Counted from the stretch's first letter, positions 1-9,440 are shown. The stretch: 64,000 nt of DNA from Marinobacter sp. SS5-14b (GCF_030541005.1 NZ_JASSVM010000003.1:124001-188000); one strand, 5' to 3'. The notes: generated by a model not told the origin, from the sequence alone. Program-made: numbers and translations.

Positions 1-51
1 TTTTCCAAATACCCTCCGGGCCTGAACTGATTACCAGACAGGATTGCGTTC

Positions 52-411
52 ATGGGTATGAAAAAGCGGGAAGGTGGCCTGGTCTTTTCCACTGAGCAGG
101 GCCGTATATGTCCGGAGTGCCGGAACCCGGTTGCTGAGTGCTCCTGCGGGCAGCCAGCGAGGCCGCAGGGCGATGGCGTTGTTCGGGTCAGCCGGGAAAC
201 CAAGGGGCGTAAAGGCAAGGGCGTTACGCTGATTACCGGAATTCCTCTGGATGACAACGAACTGAAAGCCTACACCAAAGTGTTAAAAGCGAAATGCGGC
301 ACGGGTGGTACAGTAAAGGACGGTGTGGTGGAGATCCAGGGAGATCAGAGGGATATTCTGGTGCCACTTCTTCAGCAAAAAGGCTGGACGGTTAAACGCT
401 CCGGCGGCTGA
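52..411 (+). CDS. yciH: SUI1/YciH-family translation factor
   Basis: Small protein (119 aa) of the YciH/SUI1 family, the bacterial relatives of eukaryotic eIF1, proposed to influence start-codon selection. The N-terminal third has a Cys pattern (CPEC then CSC, residues about 20-33) usual in bacterial YciH. The C-terminal half holds the SUI1 fold with the basic stretch KGRKGKGVTLITGIP and ends DILVPLLQQKGW. Two starts are possible, ATG at 52 or 58; the family is usually about 108 aa, so either fits. It lies 36 bp upstream of the dadA-like gene on the same strand and may be co-transcribed. The exact physiological role of bacterial YciH is not settled. Confidence 0.85.
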   Translation: MGMKKREGGLVFSTEQGRICPECRNPVAECSCGQPARPQGDGVVRVSRETKGRKGKGVTLITGIPLDDNELKAYTKVLKAKCGTGGTVKDGVVEIQGDQRDILVPLLQQKGWTVKRSGG

Positions 412-447
412 GGCTTTATCAAAGGCGATTATCGAGGGGAGTCAGGC

Positions 448-1701
448 ATGCATGTACTGGTACTGGGCGCTGGGGTCGTTGGTGTTACAACGGCCTGGTA
501 TCTTCAGGCGCAAGGGCACCAGGTGACGGTGATCGATCGTCAAAACGCGTCCGGGCTGGAAACCAGTTATGCCAATGGTGGCCAGATTTCAGTCTCCCAT
601 GCGGAGCCCTGGGCAAATCCTTCAGCACCACTGAAAGTGCTTAAATGGCTGTTTCAGCCCGATGCGCCTTTGCTGTTCCGGCCCCGGTTAGACCCATACC
701 AATGGCGATGGGCGTTGTCGTTTCTCACCCAGTGCACATCGGCCAAGGCAGCCCACAATATTCGTCAGATGGTCAACCTGGGGACCTATAGCCGAAGCCA
801 GTTACAAGCTTTGCGCAAGGATGCGGGGTTGGAGTACGACCACCTTGAACGCGGCATTCTGCATTTTTATACCAATCCCCAGGAGTTTGATGCAGCCCTG
901 GAGCCGACGCGCATCATGCGAGATCTCGGCTGCGACCGGCAGGTTATTGATGCTGATCGCGCTGTGGAGCTGGAACCGGCGTTGAACGCCATTCGCCACC
1001 GTATTGCCGGTGCCACCTACACCTCGGAAGATGAAAGTGGCGATGCCCGGAAGTTCACCCAGGCTCTGGCCAAGCGCTGCCAGGAAGCGGGTGTCGAATT
1101 TGTGCACGGCACCGAGGTGCTGGGTTTTGACAAAGCCGGGGACCGGATTCTGGGGGTGCAGTGCCTGAATGAGGGCAAACACCAGATCCTTCGGGCCGAC
1201 AGTTATGTGTTGAGCCTGGGTAGCTTCAGCGCCGTGCTTGCCCGTAGATTAGGGCTCTTTCTGAATATTTATCCGGCCAAGGGCTATTCGGTCACTGTGC
1301 CGGTCAAAAATCAGGACGCAGCGTTTAAAGTCAGCTTGACAGACGATGAGTTCAAATTGGTCTATTCCCGGCTGGGAGACCGCATTCGGATCGCGGGTAC
1401 CGCCGAGCTGAATGGCTATTCAAGGGACCTCAACTACACCCGATGCCAGGCCATCGTTCGCAGGGCAGCAGAAATCATGCCGGAGGCCGGGTGGTGGGAC
1501 CAGGCGGAGTTCTGGACAGGGCTGCGGCCAGCCACACCGTCCAATGTGCCTTACATCGGTAAAAGCCATTTCAATAACCTTTACCTGAACACCGGCCACG
1601 GGACTCTGGGCTGGACTCATGCCTGTGGTTCTGCGGCGGCACTGGCAGACATTGTTGCCGGGCGCACACCCGATGTGGACTTCACTTTCTCCGGGCTGTA
1701 A
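448..1701 (+). CDS. dadA: D-amino acid dehydrogenase (DadA-like)
   Basis: FAD-dependent oxidoreductase of 417 aa that oxidises D-amino acids to 2-oxo acids, passing electrons to the respiratory chain at the inner membrane. The N-terminus shows the dinucleotide-binding signature GAGVVGVTTAWYLQAQGH followed by an acidic strand end (VIDR). The C-terminus has the typical DAO-family segment WTGLRPATPSNVPYIG and NTGHGTLGWT. Length is close to DadA (about 430 aa). A good Shine-Dalgarno (GAGGGGAG) precedes the ATG. No alanine racemase (dadX) follows, so the substrate could differ from D-alanine. A bidirectional terminator follows. Confidence 0.85.
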   Translation: MHVLVLGAGVVGVTTAWYLQAQGHQVTVIDRQNASGLETSYANGGQISVSHAEPWANPSAPLKVLKWLFQPDAPLLFRPRLDPYQWRWALSFLTQCTSAKAAHNIRQMVNLGTYSRSQLQALRKDAGLEYDHLERGILHFYTNPQEFDAALEPTRIMRDLGCDRQVIDADRAVELEPALNAIRHRIAGATYTSEDESGDARKFTQALAKRCQEAGVEFVHGTEVLGFDKAGDRILGVQCLNEGKHQILRADSYVLSLGSFSAVLARRLGLFLNIYPAKGYSVTVPVKNQDAAFKVSLTDDEFKLVYSRLGDRIRIAGTAELNGYSRDLNYTRCQAIVRRAAEIMPEAGWWDQAEFWTGLRPATPSNVPYIGKSHFNNLYLNTGHGTLGWTHACGSAAALADIVAGRTPDVDFTFSGL

Positions 1702-1712
1702 ACCAGACCCAC

Positions 1713-1750
1713 AAAAAAGCCGGCGCCCTGATTTCAGGATGCCGGCTTTG
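1713..1750. terminator. Bidirectional intrinsic terminator
   Basis: A 9-bp stem (AAAGCCGGC at 1716-1724 with GCCGGCTTT at 1741-1749) encloses a small CCTG/CAGG helix. An A-run lies on the left and T-rich sequence on the right, so it can serve both converging genes, dadA (+) and the CoA ligase (-). Confidence 0.8.
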
Positions 1751-1764
1751 TCGTTTCTGGCTGA

Positions 1765-3411
1765 TCAGTCTTTAAGCTGATCCCTGATCAGCTTCTTGTT
1801 GATTTTGCCCACACTGGTTTTCGGAATGTCTTCAACAAAATCAATGTGTTCAGGGATTGCCCATTTGTTGATTTCACCGGACTCTACAAATTGATTCAGG
1901 TGCTTCTGGATGTCTTCCAGGGATGCATCCTCACCCTGCTTGAGTGTCACCAGGGCATAGGGCCGCTCTCCCCATTTCTCATCAGGAACGCCGACGACTG
2001 CGGCACCCGCTACGGATGGGTGCTGGCTGATCAGGTTTTCCAGGTCGAGTGACGACAACCATTCGCCGCCGGTCTTGATCACATCCTTGATGCGATCCTT
2101 GATGGTCAGCATGTTGTTCGCTTCCATGGATGCGACATCGCCGGTGTGCAGCCAACCACCCTGCCAGAGATCCTCGCCTTTCTCGGGTTCCTTGAAATAG
2201 CTCTGGGTCAACCAGGGTGCCCGGGCAACCACTTCACCTTTGGCTTCGCCATCGTGGGCAACGGGGTTGCCATCCGGATCGAAAATTTCCAGTTCGACCA
2301 TAGGCACGGCAATACCGGTTTTCACCCGAATGGCCGTTTGTTCTTCCAGGGGTAGCTCCAGGTCCTCCGGCGTGAGATGGGTGGTGCTCAGCAGAGGGCA
2401 GGTTTCCGACATGCCATAACCCGTGTACATGCGGATGCCCAGCCTGGCAGCAGCGTCACAAAGGCCCTTGGTCAATGCGCTGCCGCCAATGAGGACATGC
2501 CAGTTGCTCAGGTCCGCGGATTTGATGGACTCCGTGGCCATCATCATCTGCATCACCGTCGGTACACAGTGAGACATGCTCACCTTGTGGGTCTTGATCA
2601 GGTCAACCAGCAATTCGGGCTCGTAGCGGCCGGGATAAACCTGCTTTACTCCCAACATGGTGGCTGCGTAGGGCACGCCCCAGGCGTGGACGTGGAACAT
2701 CGGCGTGACCGGCATATACACGGAGGATGAGCGCAGCAATGGCATCTCATCGTACGCGGAAAGGCTGCCGGTCATGGCCAGCGTGTGCAGTACCAACTGG
2801 CGATGGCTGAAGTAAACGCCTTTCGGGTTGCCGGTCGTGCCGGTGGTGTAGAAGGTGGTGGCCACGCTGTTTTCGTCAAAATCCGGGAAGTCGAACCGGC
2901 TGTCTGATTTGGCCAACAGAGCTTCGTATTCACCCAGGGTATTGATAGCCGTTGCCTTGGCCGTCTCGTTGTCGGTGACCTGAATCCAGGTTTTGACCGT
3001 TTTGACCTCATCTATAACGCCTTCGATGATGGGCATGAAGTCGTCGTGAACCAGCACTACGTCGTCTTCGGCATGGTTCATGGTATAGACAATCTGTTCC
3101 GGGGAAAGGCGCACGTTCACCGTATGGAGAATGGCGCCGATCATCGGGATGGCAAAGAAACACTCAAGATACCGGGGCGTGTCCCAGTCCATCACCGCTA
3201 CGGTATCACCGGGCTTTACGCCAGCATCTGTAAGTGCATTGGCCAGCCGGTGGATGCGCTCAACGAGGTCGGTGTAGGTGTACTTGCTGCGGTTGGCGTA
3301 GATGATTTCCTGGTCCGGGTTGTATCGGGGGCCGGACATCAGCAACCGCTTGATCAGAAGGGGATACGGGTAGGCATTGTCTGCTGGCTGGAGAATTCGG
3401 GTTTGTGCCAT
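1765..3411 (-). CDS. Medium/long-chain fatty acid--CoA ligase
   Basis: ANL-superfamily acyl-CoA synthetase, 548 aa, predicted to activate fatty acids with ATP and CoA for beta-oxidation. The AMP-binding P-loop TTGTTGNPKGV sits near residue 190; YGMSET is the A5 motif; WLHTGDVA and the C-terminal hinge DRIKDVIKTGGEW are present; PKTSVGKINK carries the catalytic lysine. Size and motifs resemble AlkK and DmdB-type enzymes (about 545 aa), so medium-chain or branched acids are possible substrates. The start has an AGAGG ribosome site. It begins only 23 bp after mrpG ends and may be read through from the antiporter operon. Alternative: a methylmercaptopropionate CoA ligase (DmdB). Confidence 0.85.
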   Translation of the reverse strand: MAQTRILQPADNAYPYPLLIKRLLMSGPRYNPDQEIIYANRSKYTYTDLVERIHRLANALTDAGVKPGDTVAVMDWDTPRYLECFFAIPMIGAILHTVNVRLSPEQIVYTMNHAEDDVVLVHDDFMPIIEGVIDEVKTVKTWIQVTDNETAKATAINTLGEYEALLAKSDSRFDFPDFDENSVATTFYTTGTTGNPKGVYFSHRQLVLHTLAMTGSLSAYDEMPLLRSSSVYMPVTPMFHVHAWGVPYAATMLGVKQVYPGRYEPELLVDLIKTHKVSMSHCVPTVMQMMMATESIKSADLSNWHVLIGGSALTKGLCDAAARLGIRMYTGYGMSETCPLLSTTHLTPEDLELPLEEQTAIRVKTGIAVPMVELEIFDPDGNPVAHDGEAKGEVVARAPWLTQSYFKEPEKGEDLWQGGWLHTGDVASMEANNMLTIKDRIKDVIKTGGEWLSSLDLENLISQHPSVAGAAVVGVPDEKWGERPYALVTLKQGEDASLEDIQKHLNQFVESGEINKWAIPEHIDFVEDIPKTSVGKINKKLIRDQLKD

Positions 3412-3434
3412 CTCGGAATACCTCTTGTCTTTTG

Positions 3435-3767
3435 TTATTGGTCCCAGGGGTTGCCTTGGGTGTTCTCCATGGATTTCACGCCGATATGCATGGCGGCTTT
3501 GGCCAGCATGTTCGCGCTGACCGGGGCGGTCATCAGCAGAAATACGGTGATCAGTATTTCCGATATGCCAAGACCCTGGCCGGTACTGCTGAAATAAATA
3601 ACGGAACTGAGCATGATGGCGCCCACCCCCAGTGTGGTGGCCTTGGTGGGCCCGTGCAACCGCGTGAAGAAGTCGGGCAATCGGGCCAGCCCAATGGCGC
3701 CGATCAAGGTAAAGGCGCCGCCGAGGACGAGCAGGGCAGATATCACATATTCAGCAAGCTGACTCAT
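3435..3767 (-). CDS. mrpG: Mrp Na+/H+ antiporter subunit G
   Basis: Small membrane protein (110 aa) of the MnhG/PhaG family, last subunit of the Mrp cation/proton antiporter complex. Three hydrophobic segments are visible, with the family signature GAIGLARLPDFFTRLHGPTKATTLG around residues 24-48. It follows mrpF by 21 bp and completes the order AB-C-D-E-F-G. The role of the G subunit is structural or assembly; all Mrp subunits are normally needed for Na+ efflux. Confidence 0.92.
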   Translation of the reverse strand: MSQLAEYVISALLVLGGAFTLIGAIGLARLPDFFTRLHGPTKATTLGVGAIMLSSVIYFSSTGQGLGISEILITVFLLMTAPVSANMLAKAAMHIGVKSMENTQGNPWDQ

Positions 3768-3788
3768 AGCAAATCTCCTTCGGCCCGG

Positions 3789-4058
3789 TTATTCAATCAC
3801 GCTGCCGCGTTTGAGGTATTTGGCCATGGCCACCGTGCCCACAAAGCCCATGACGGCGATCAGCAGCGCGGCTTCCAGGTACATGCGTGTGCTCAGTGCA
3901 ATACCGAGCAAAATAATCAGGGCAATGGCGTTGATGTACAAAGTGTCGAGGGCCAGCACCCGGTCAGGGGCATCGGGGCCGACGATCAGGCGAAAGACGT
4001 TGAGCAGCGCAGCGGCAATGACCATGGCAATGGTCAAATAAAGTGCAATGGTCATCAT
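3789..4058 (-). CDS. mrpF: Mrp Na+/H+ antiporter subunit F
   Basis: 89-aa MrpF/PhaF protein with three transmembrane helices and the conserved segment RLIVGPDAPDRVLALDTLYINAIA, which matches the family core. The start codon overlaps the end of mrpE by 4 bp, indicating translational coupling. MrpF is an accessory membrane subunit of the hetero-oligomeric antiporter. Confidence 0.92.
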   Translation of the reverse strand: MMTIALYLTIAMVIAAALLNVFRLIVGPDAPDRVLALDTLYINAIALIILLGIALSTRMYLEAALLIAVMGFVGTVAMAKYLKRGSVIE

Positions 4059-4543
4059 TGGAACATCTCCATCAACGGCTTTTCGTAGCGTTTGTGGATG
4101 GCGTCAATCACCTGCTGATCGTCGTCGGCATCCAGAGCATGTATCAGCAGCGTTTTGTTGTCATCGCTGATGTCGGCGCTTACGGTGCCGGGGGTCAGTG
4201 AAATGGTGCTGGCAAGAATGGATATGGCCAGTGGGTGATCCAGCTGAAGCGGGTAGCAGACGAAAAACGGGTTCGGTTTGCGGGGGCTCAGGATCAGCTT
4301 CGCGACGGAAAAGCTTGCGATCACGATGTCCCACAGGACCACAATCAGGTAAACCGGCATTCGCCAGGCTTTCATGAATGCCGGCCGTTCCGGCCAGAAG
4401 CCCTGGGTAATCTGCGGGATCAGCCATGCCAGGATCAGCCCCATAACCACGCTGGCGCCGGAGACACCTTCACTCAGAAATTGCCAGATGGTGAAGAGAA
4501 TCAGGCTGAGCCAGGGTTGAGGGAAACTCAGACGGTCAAGCAT
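4055..4543 (-). CDS. mrpE: Mrp Na+/H+ antiporter subunit E
   Basis: 162-aa MrpE/PhaE protein. Hydrophobic N-terminal helices are followed by the soluble domain typical of the family, with SLTPGTVSADISDDNKTLLIHALD near residues 117-140. The stop codon overlaps mrpF by 4 bp and the start overlaps the mrpD stop by 1 bp. MrpE is needed for complex assembly or stability rather than for ion conduction. Confidence 0.92.
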   Translation of the reverse strand: MLDRLSFPQPWLSLILFTIWQFLSEGVSGASVVMGLILAWLIPQITQGFWPERPAFMKAWRMPVYLIVVLWDIVIASFSVAKLILSPRKPNPFFVCYPLQLDHPLAISILASTISLTPGTVSADISDDNKTLLIHALDADDDQQVIDAIHKRYEKPLMEMFQ

Positions 4544-6060
4544 CAGTTGTCCTCCCCGACCATTCGGGTCTGAAGAATCTCGGTGTAGGCCGAAGCATCA
4601 AACAGTTGCGCGGCGGTGGCGTCGGTGTACTCGGTAATCGGGCCGGCCAGAGCAACAATAACGACCGTCAGGGCGATCAGAGCACCGGCAGACACAGACA
4701 CCGTGCCTTTCAGCGGCTGCGGGCTTTCCAGGTGACCATCCACGGTGCGCCAGAACACAATGCTGCCAGCGCGGCTGTAGGCAATCAGCGACAGGAAACT
4801 GCCGATCAGAAGCACCGACCACAGCCAGGCCATTTGCGGCCCGGACTCCACGGATTTCAAAATCAGCACCTTGCCAAAGAAACCGCTCAGGGGTGGCAGC
4901 CCGGCGGCGGCTACGGCACCCATCATGAACAGAACGCTCAGGAATGTCCGGTGGCGCATTTTCGGTGCGGTGATGATCCGGTCACCCGCGCTGCCTCGCT
5001 GGCTGGACACCAGCTCTGCAACCAGAAACAGCCCGGCGACTGTCCAGGTGGTGCTGACGAGATAGAACATGGCTGCAGACAGCCCTTTTTCAGAGCCCAG
5101 CGCCACCGGGGCCAGTAACGTGCCAACCGAGATAATGACCTGCCAGGCAATCAGGGTTTTCAGGTTGTCCGCCCCAAGAGCGCCTATAACACCCATCGCC
5201 AGGGTGATCAGTGCAAGAGGAAATAGCCAATCCATGCCCAAATTTGCAAGTTGGCCGGCATCGTCCCCGAACATCAGCACATAAATGCGAATGATCGCGT
5301 AAACGCCTACCTTGGTCATCACCGCAAACAGCGCAGAGACCGGTGCGGTAGCCTTGGCATAAGCCTTCGGCAGCCAGAAACACAGGGGCAACAGGGCGGC
5401 CTTCAGGGCAAAGACCACCAGCAGCATCATGGCGCCTGCTTCGACGAGGTTCCGGCTCTCACCGGTGACTTGCGGTATTTTCACCGCCAGGTCTGCCATA
5501 TTCAGGGTGCCGGTGACGCTGTAGATCATGCCAACGGCGATCAGAAAGATGGCCGAGCCGACCAGGTTCAGCACCACATAGTGAAGCCCTGGAACGGTGC
5601 GAACCGTGCCGCCACCATGCATCAACAATCCGTAAGAGGCGATCAGAAGTACTTCGAAGGCCACAAACAGGTTGAACAGGTCCCCGGTCAGGAACGCGAT
5701 GTTCAGGCCCATCAGCTGGAACAGGAACAGCGTGTGGAATTGTCGGTTGCCTTCATCGGCACCACCGATCGAAAACAGGTGGGCGAACAGCGCCAGCACG
5801 GATGTCATCACCAGCATCAACGCCGCCAATCGGTCAAGAACCAGCACAATGCCAAAGGGTGGCTGCCAATTACCGAACGCGTAAATGCGATAGCTGCCGT
5901 CATTGGCCAGCGAGACCAATATCAGGGAGGACACCAGAATCAGCACGGTGGTGGCAATGGCCAGTGTGCGCCGCAGGCTGATCGGAGCATAACCCATAAA
6001 GGTTTGAACGATGCCACCGAGCAGCGGAATAACAATGGGTGCGATAAGCCAGTGGTTCAT
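4543..6060 (-). CDS. mrpD: Mrp Na+/H+ antiporter subunit D
   Basis: 505-aa polytopic protein homologous to the complex I subunits NuoL/M/N; carries one of the two proton/cation channels of Mrp. About 14 hydrophobic segments are present. The antiporter-module regions FNLFVAFEVLLIASYGLL (acidic residue in the membrane) and the lysine-containing FALKAALLPLCFWLPKAYAKATAPVSALFAVMTKVG are visible. It overlaps mrpC by 4 bp and mrpE by 1 bp. Confidence 0.93.
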   Translation of the reverse strand: MNHWLIAPIVIPLLGGIVQTFMGYAPISLRRTLAIATTVLILVSSLILVSLANDGSYRIYAFGNWQPPFGIVLVLDRLAALMLVMTSVLALFAHLFSIGGADEGNRQFHTLFLFQLMGLNIAFLTGDLFNLFVAFEVLLIASYGLLMHGGGTVRTVPGLHYVVLNLVGSAIFLIAVGMIYSVTGTLNMADLAVKIPQVTGESRNLVEAGAMMLLVVFALKAALLPLCFWLPKAYAKATAPVSALFAVMTKVGVYAIIRIYVLMFGDDAGQLANLGMDWLFPLALITLAMGVIGALGADNLKTLIAWQVIISVGTLLAPVALGSEKGLSAAMFYLVSTTWTVAGLFLVAELVSSQRGSAGDRIITAPKMRHRTFLSVLFMMGAVAAAGLPPLSGFFGKVLILKSVESGPQMAWLWSVLLIGSFLSLIAYSRAGSIVFWRTVDGHLESPQPLKGTVSVSAGALIALTVVIVALAGPITEYTDATAAQLFDASAYTEILQTRMVGEDN

Positions 6061-6425
6061 TTGCCGGGTTCCTCCTCTTCCTGCGCGCGATCGGCAGGAT
6101 GTTCCGGCGGGCAGCCGTCTACGTGGTCGTCTTCGTTGTCAGCCAGGTTGCGCAAAGACAGCACCACGACAAATGCGGTCATGGCAAAGCCGATGACGAT
6201 GGCCGTCAGCACCAGAGCCTGGGGCAGAGGGTCGGCGTAGATCTCTGTACTGCCAATGATCGGTTGCTGGCCGGTGCTGAGCCGGCCGGAGGCAAACAGA
6301 AACAGGTTGACGCCATAGGACAGCAAGGTCAGTCCCATCACCACGGGGAAGGTTCGGGCCCTAAGCAGGAGGTAAACACCAGACGCCGTTAGTGCGCCGA
6401 TGACCAACGCGAATATCAGTTCCAT
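6057..6425 (-). CDS. mrpC: Mrp Na+/H+ antiporter subunit C
   Basis: 122-aa NuoK-like subunit of the Mrp complex with three transmembrane helices, the segment VVMGLTLLSYGVNLFLFASG and the downstream PLPQALVLTAIVIGFAMTAFVVVL typical of MrpC. The acidic C-terminal tail (ADNEDDHVDGCPPEHPADRA) is hydrophilic and cytoplasmic. The ATG shares one base with the mrpAB stop (TAATG), so translation is coupled. Confidence 0.93.
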   Translation of the reverse strand: MELIFALVIGALTASGVYLLLRARTFPVVMGLTLLSYGVNLFLFASGRLSTGQQPIIGSTEIYADPLPQALVLTAIVIGFAMTAFVVVLSLRNLADNEDDHVDGCPPEHPADRAQEEEEPGK

Positions 6426-9226
6426 TACGAATCCTCCCTTGGACTTTTGATCGCCGAGTGGGGCGACAGCCGGCCGATGCTGACCAGTGCCAGCATGGTG
6501 GCGCCAATGACCGCCAGATACACCCCGAGATCAAAGACCAGGGCCGACGCTACTTCGAACTTGCCAACCACCGGCCAGGTAATGTAGCCGAAGGTGGAGG
6601 TGAGGAACGGATAGCTGAAGGCCAGGCTGCCGGCTCCGGCAATGGTGGCAAACAGCAGTCCAAGGCCGATGACGTTGTGGTACTTGATGCGAATTCTGTC
6701 CTGAGTCCAGTCCATGCCGCTGGCAATGTACTGGATGACCAGCGCAACCGAGGTGATCAAGCCGGCAATGAAGCCACCACCGGGCATGTTATGACCCCGG
6801 AGGAAGATGTAGGCGGAAATCATCAGGGCCAGTGGCAGCATGGGGCGCGCGATCTGTTTCAGCATCAACGGATGGGCGTCCCGGGTCCAGGTGTGGCCCT
6901 GACCATCCCCCGGTGGCGGGGTGAGGGCGGTATTCTTGAGCATGGCGTAAATTCCGAGGGCTGCAATGGCCAGCACAGTAATTTCACCCAGGGTATCGAA
7001 GCCCCGGAAGTCCACCAGAATAACGTTAACCACGTTGGTGCCACCGCCGCCTGGCTTGCTGTTGGCGAGGAAAAATTCGGAAATAGACGAGAACGGCTGG
7101 GTCAGCATGGCCAGGGTTATCAGGGTCATACCTGCACCAGCCACCAGAGCCAGGGCTACATCCCGGGTACGCCGCCCCGGTGACGTTTCCAGCGGCGTCC
7201 AGGAGGGCATGTAATACAGCGCCAGCATCAGCAGCACAATGGTTACAACTTCAACCGATAGCTGTGTCATGGCAAGGTCGGGAGCGGAGAACCGGGCGAA
7301 GGCCAGCGCTACAATCAGCCCGACAACGCTCAGCAGTACCAGAGCGGTAAAGCGCTCGCGGTGCAGAAAGGCGGTCGCCAGTGCCGAGACTATCAAGACT
7401 ACGGCACTGATGCCTGTTGGCCAGTCGACGGGTGACAAGCCGTTTTCACCGACGAACACTCCCAGGTCAATCAGGGGCGTAGCGGCTACCGCTATAACGC
7501 TGGCAACCAGCAGCACGGCGTAGCGCTGCAGCGAACCGTTCTCGACGAGTGCAGTGAAGCGCTGAGCAAGATCAACAAAGCGGGAAACCACCGCCTCGAA
7601 CACGGCTTTTTCATCCACTTCCTTGAACCGGGCGTGAAAATCGAAAAACCGCTGGCGCTGGCTGTACATCAGTAAGCCACCCACAAAGGCGGCGAGGCTC
7701 ATCATCAAAGGCAGATTAATGCCATGCATGACGGCCAACTGATAGTCGGGCACCTCACCGCCAAGCGTGGCCTGGGCCGCAGAAAACAACAGCGGGCCTA
7801 CCGAAATCGCGGGGAACATGCCCACCATGACACAGGCAAAAACCAGGATTTCCACTGGGATTTTCATGTACCTGGGGGGTTCGTGGGGCGGGTAGATAGG
7901 CAGGTTTACCGGTTTACCGTTAAAAAATACGTCGTGGATAAAGCGGGCGGAATAGGCCACCGCAAAAATGCCAGCCAGCGTTGCGACGATGGGGGGTATC
8001 CAGGCCCAGAAGCCTGGCAGGTTCAACTCCAGGGCTTCGGCGAAGAACATTTCCTTGCTCAGAAAGCCGTTCAGCAGCGGTACACCCGCCATCGAAGAAG
8101 CCGCTACCATGGCCAGCGTGGCGGTGTGCGGCATATAACGCCAGAGACCGTTGATCCGTCGCATATCCCGGGTGCCGGTTTCATGGTCGATAATGCCGGC
8201 CGCCATAAAAAGGGACGCCTTGAAGGTGGCGTGGTTGATGACATGGAACAGCGCCGCCACCGCCGCCAGATTTGTACCCATGCCGAACAACAGGGTGATC
8301 AGGCCCAGATGACTCACCGTGGAGTGTGCCAGCAAGCCTTTCAGATCGTGCTTGAACATCGCGACATAGGCGCCAATAAGCAGGGTGGCCATACCGGTAA
8401 AGCTCACCATGTAGAACCACTGTTCGGTGCCGGCCAGAGCCGGATAGAGCCGCGCCATCAGGAATACCCCAGCCTTAACCATGGTGGCAGAGTGCAGATA
8501 AGCCGACACCGGAGTAGGCGCCTGCATGGCGTGGGGCAGCCAGAAATGGAATGGGAACTGGGCCGATTTGGTGAACGCGCCTAACAGCACCAACGTCAGC
8601 GCCACTGGATACATCGCGTGAGACTTGATCAGGTCGCCGGCGGCAAGTACGTCATCCAGCTCGAAACTTCCGACAATGTTGCCGATGATCAGAATGCCGG
8701 CCATCAGCGCCAGACCGCCACCGCCGGTCACGGCAAGCGCCATCCGGGCGCCACGGCGGGCATCCTGTTTATGGCTCCAGAAGCTGATCAGCAGAAACGA
8801 GGTCAGGCTGGTCAGTTCCCAGAAAATCAGCATCAGCAGCAAATTGCCCGACAACACAATGCCCAGCATTGACCCCTTGAAGCACAACAGAAGAGCATAA
8901 AACTTACCGACGTTTTCATTGGGCTTCAGGTAATAGCGGGCATAAAGAATGATCAGCAACCCGATGATCAGAATCAGCAGCGCGAACATCAGCGCCAGAC
9001 CATCCAGCCGGAATGAAAGCGAAAGCCCTATTGCTGGCAGCCATTCATAACTGTGCAGCACCACGCCGCCGTCTGCCAGTGTATCCCAGTGTGGAAACAG
9101 TGCAGCCAGGGCAATCAGAGCCGGCACGGAAGACGCGATGGCAATTGCGGTGCGCCCGCCCTGTGCAAACAGGGGGGCCGCAATCGCGCCCAGAAAAGGC
9201 AGTAGTACAACCAGCGGTAGCGACAT
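6425..9226 (-). CDS. mrpA: Fused Mrp antiporter subunits A and B
   Basis: 933-aa protein joining MrpA (NuoL-like antiporter module, residues about 1-770) to an MrpB domain at the C-terminus (PLALMISAYIFLRGHNMPGGGFIAGL onwards). The A part has the NuoL signature GAFTKSAQFPFHFWLPHAMQAPTPVSAYLHSATMVKAGVFL in shortened form around residues 215-255. An AB fusion with six genes in total is the group-2 arrangement known as sha/pha in Pseudomonas and rhizobia. The complex exports Na+ (sometimes K+) in exchange for H+, supporting salt and alkaline tolerance of a marine cell. GAGG precedes the start. Confidence 0.94.
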   Translation of the reverse strand: MSLPLVVLLPFLGAIAAPLFAQGGRTAIAIASSVPALIALAALFPHWDTLADGGVVLHSYEWLPAIGLSLSFRLDGLALMFALLILIIGLLIILYARYYLKPNENVGKFYALLLCFKGSMLGIVLSGNLLLMLIFWELTSLTSFLLISFWSHKQDARRGARMALAVTGGGGLALMAGILIIGNIVGSFELDDVLAAGDLIKSHAMYPVALTLVLLGAFTKSAQFPFHFWLPHAMQAPTPVSAYLHSATMVKAGVFLMARLYPALAGTEQWFYMVSFTGMATLLIGAYVAMFKHDLKGLLAHSTVSHLGLITLLFGMGTNLAAVAALFHVINHATFKASLFMAAGIIDHETGTRDMRRINGLWRYMPHTATLAMVAASSMAGVPLLNGFLSKEMFFAEALELNLPGFWAWIPPIVATLAGIFAVAYSARFIHDVFFNGKPVNLPIYPPHEPPRYMKIPVEILVFACVMVGMFPAISVGPLLFSAAQATLGGEVPDYQLAVMHGINLPLMMSLAAFVGGLLMYSQRQRFFDFHARFKEVDEKAVFEAVVSRFVDLAQRFTALVENGSLQRYAVLLVASVIAVAATPLIDLGVFVGENGLSPVDWPTGISAVVLIVSALATAFLHRERFTALVLLSVVGLIVALAFARFSAPDLAMTQLSVEVVTIVLLMLALYYMPSWTPLETSPGRRTRDVALALVAGAGMTLITLAMLTQPFSSISEFFLANSKPGGGGTNVVNVILVDFRGFDTLGEITVLAIAALGIYAMLKNTALTPPPGDGQGHTWTRDAHPLMLKQIARPMLPLALMISAYIFLRGHNMPGGGFIAGLITSVALVIQYIASGMDWTQDRIRIKYHNVIGLGLLFATIAGAGSLAFSYPFLTSTFGYITWPVVGKFEVASALVFDLGVYLAVIGATMLALVSIGRLSPHSAIKSPREDS

Positions 9227-9302
9227 CGCAACCTCGATGTTGGTGTTCTCAGGCGTGAATTAAGACGACGGACCAGAGAAGTTTAGCGGTCGGTCTGTCG
9301 TC

Positions 9303-9440
9303 CTGCACAGAAACCGGGCAAGCCCAGGCGTTGACAGGTGTCAGCCGTGGAAAGGCGGGTCAGGGAAATAGGGGAGACGCCCCCGCTGCAATACGATATC
9401 GGCGGTCAGGGGATACCCCGGGGAATCTGTGCAGCCGTGG
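9303..9440 (+). ncRNA. Structured leader, cobalamin-riboswitch-like
   Basis: The 344-bp gap between mrpAB and fadH holds a likely structured RNA on the plus strand. A long-range stem pairs CTGCACAG (9303-9310) with CTGTGCAG (9427-9434), continued by CCGGG (9314-9318) with CCCGG (9417-9421). Inside, in order, are AGGTG (9336-9340), AGGGAA (9360-9367 region), GCCCCCGC (about 9379-9386) and TCAGGGGATACC (9406-9417). These are the order and near-exact sequences of conserved cobalamin riboswitch boxes (AGGTG, AGGGAA, GCCCCCGC, TCAGGATACC), but the spacing is compressed. The downstream gene has no known B12 link. It may be a variant, a degraded copy or another RNA. Confidence 0.45.
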
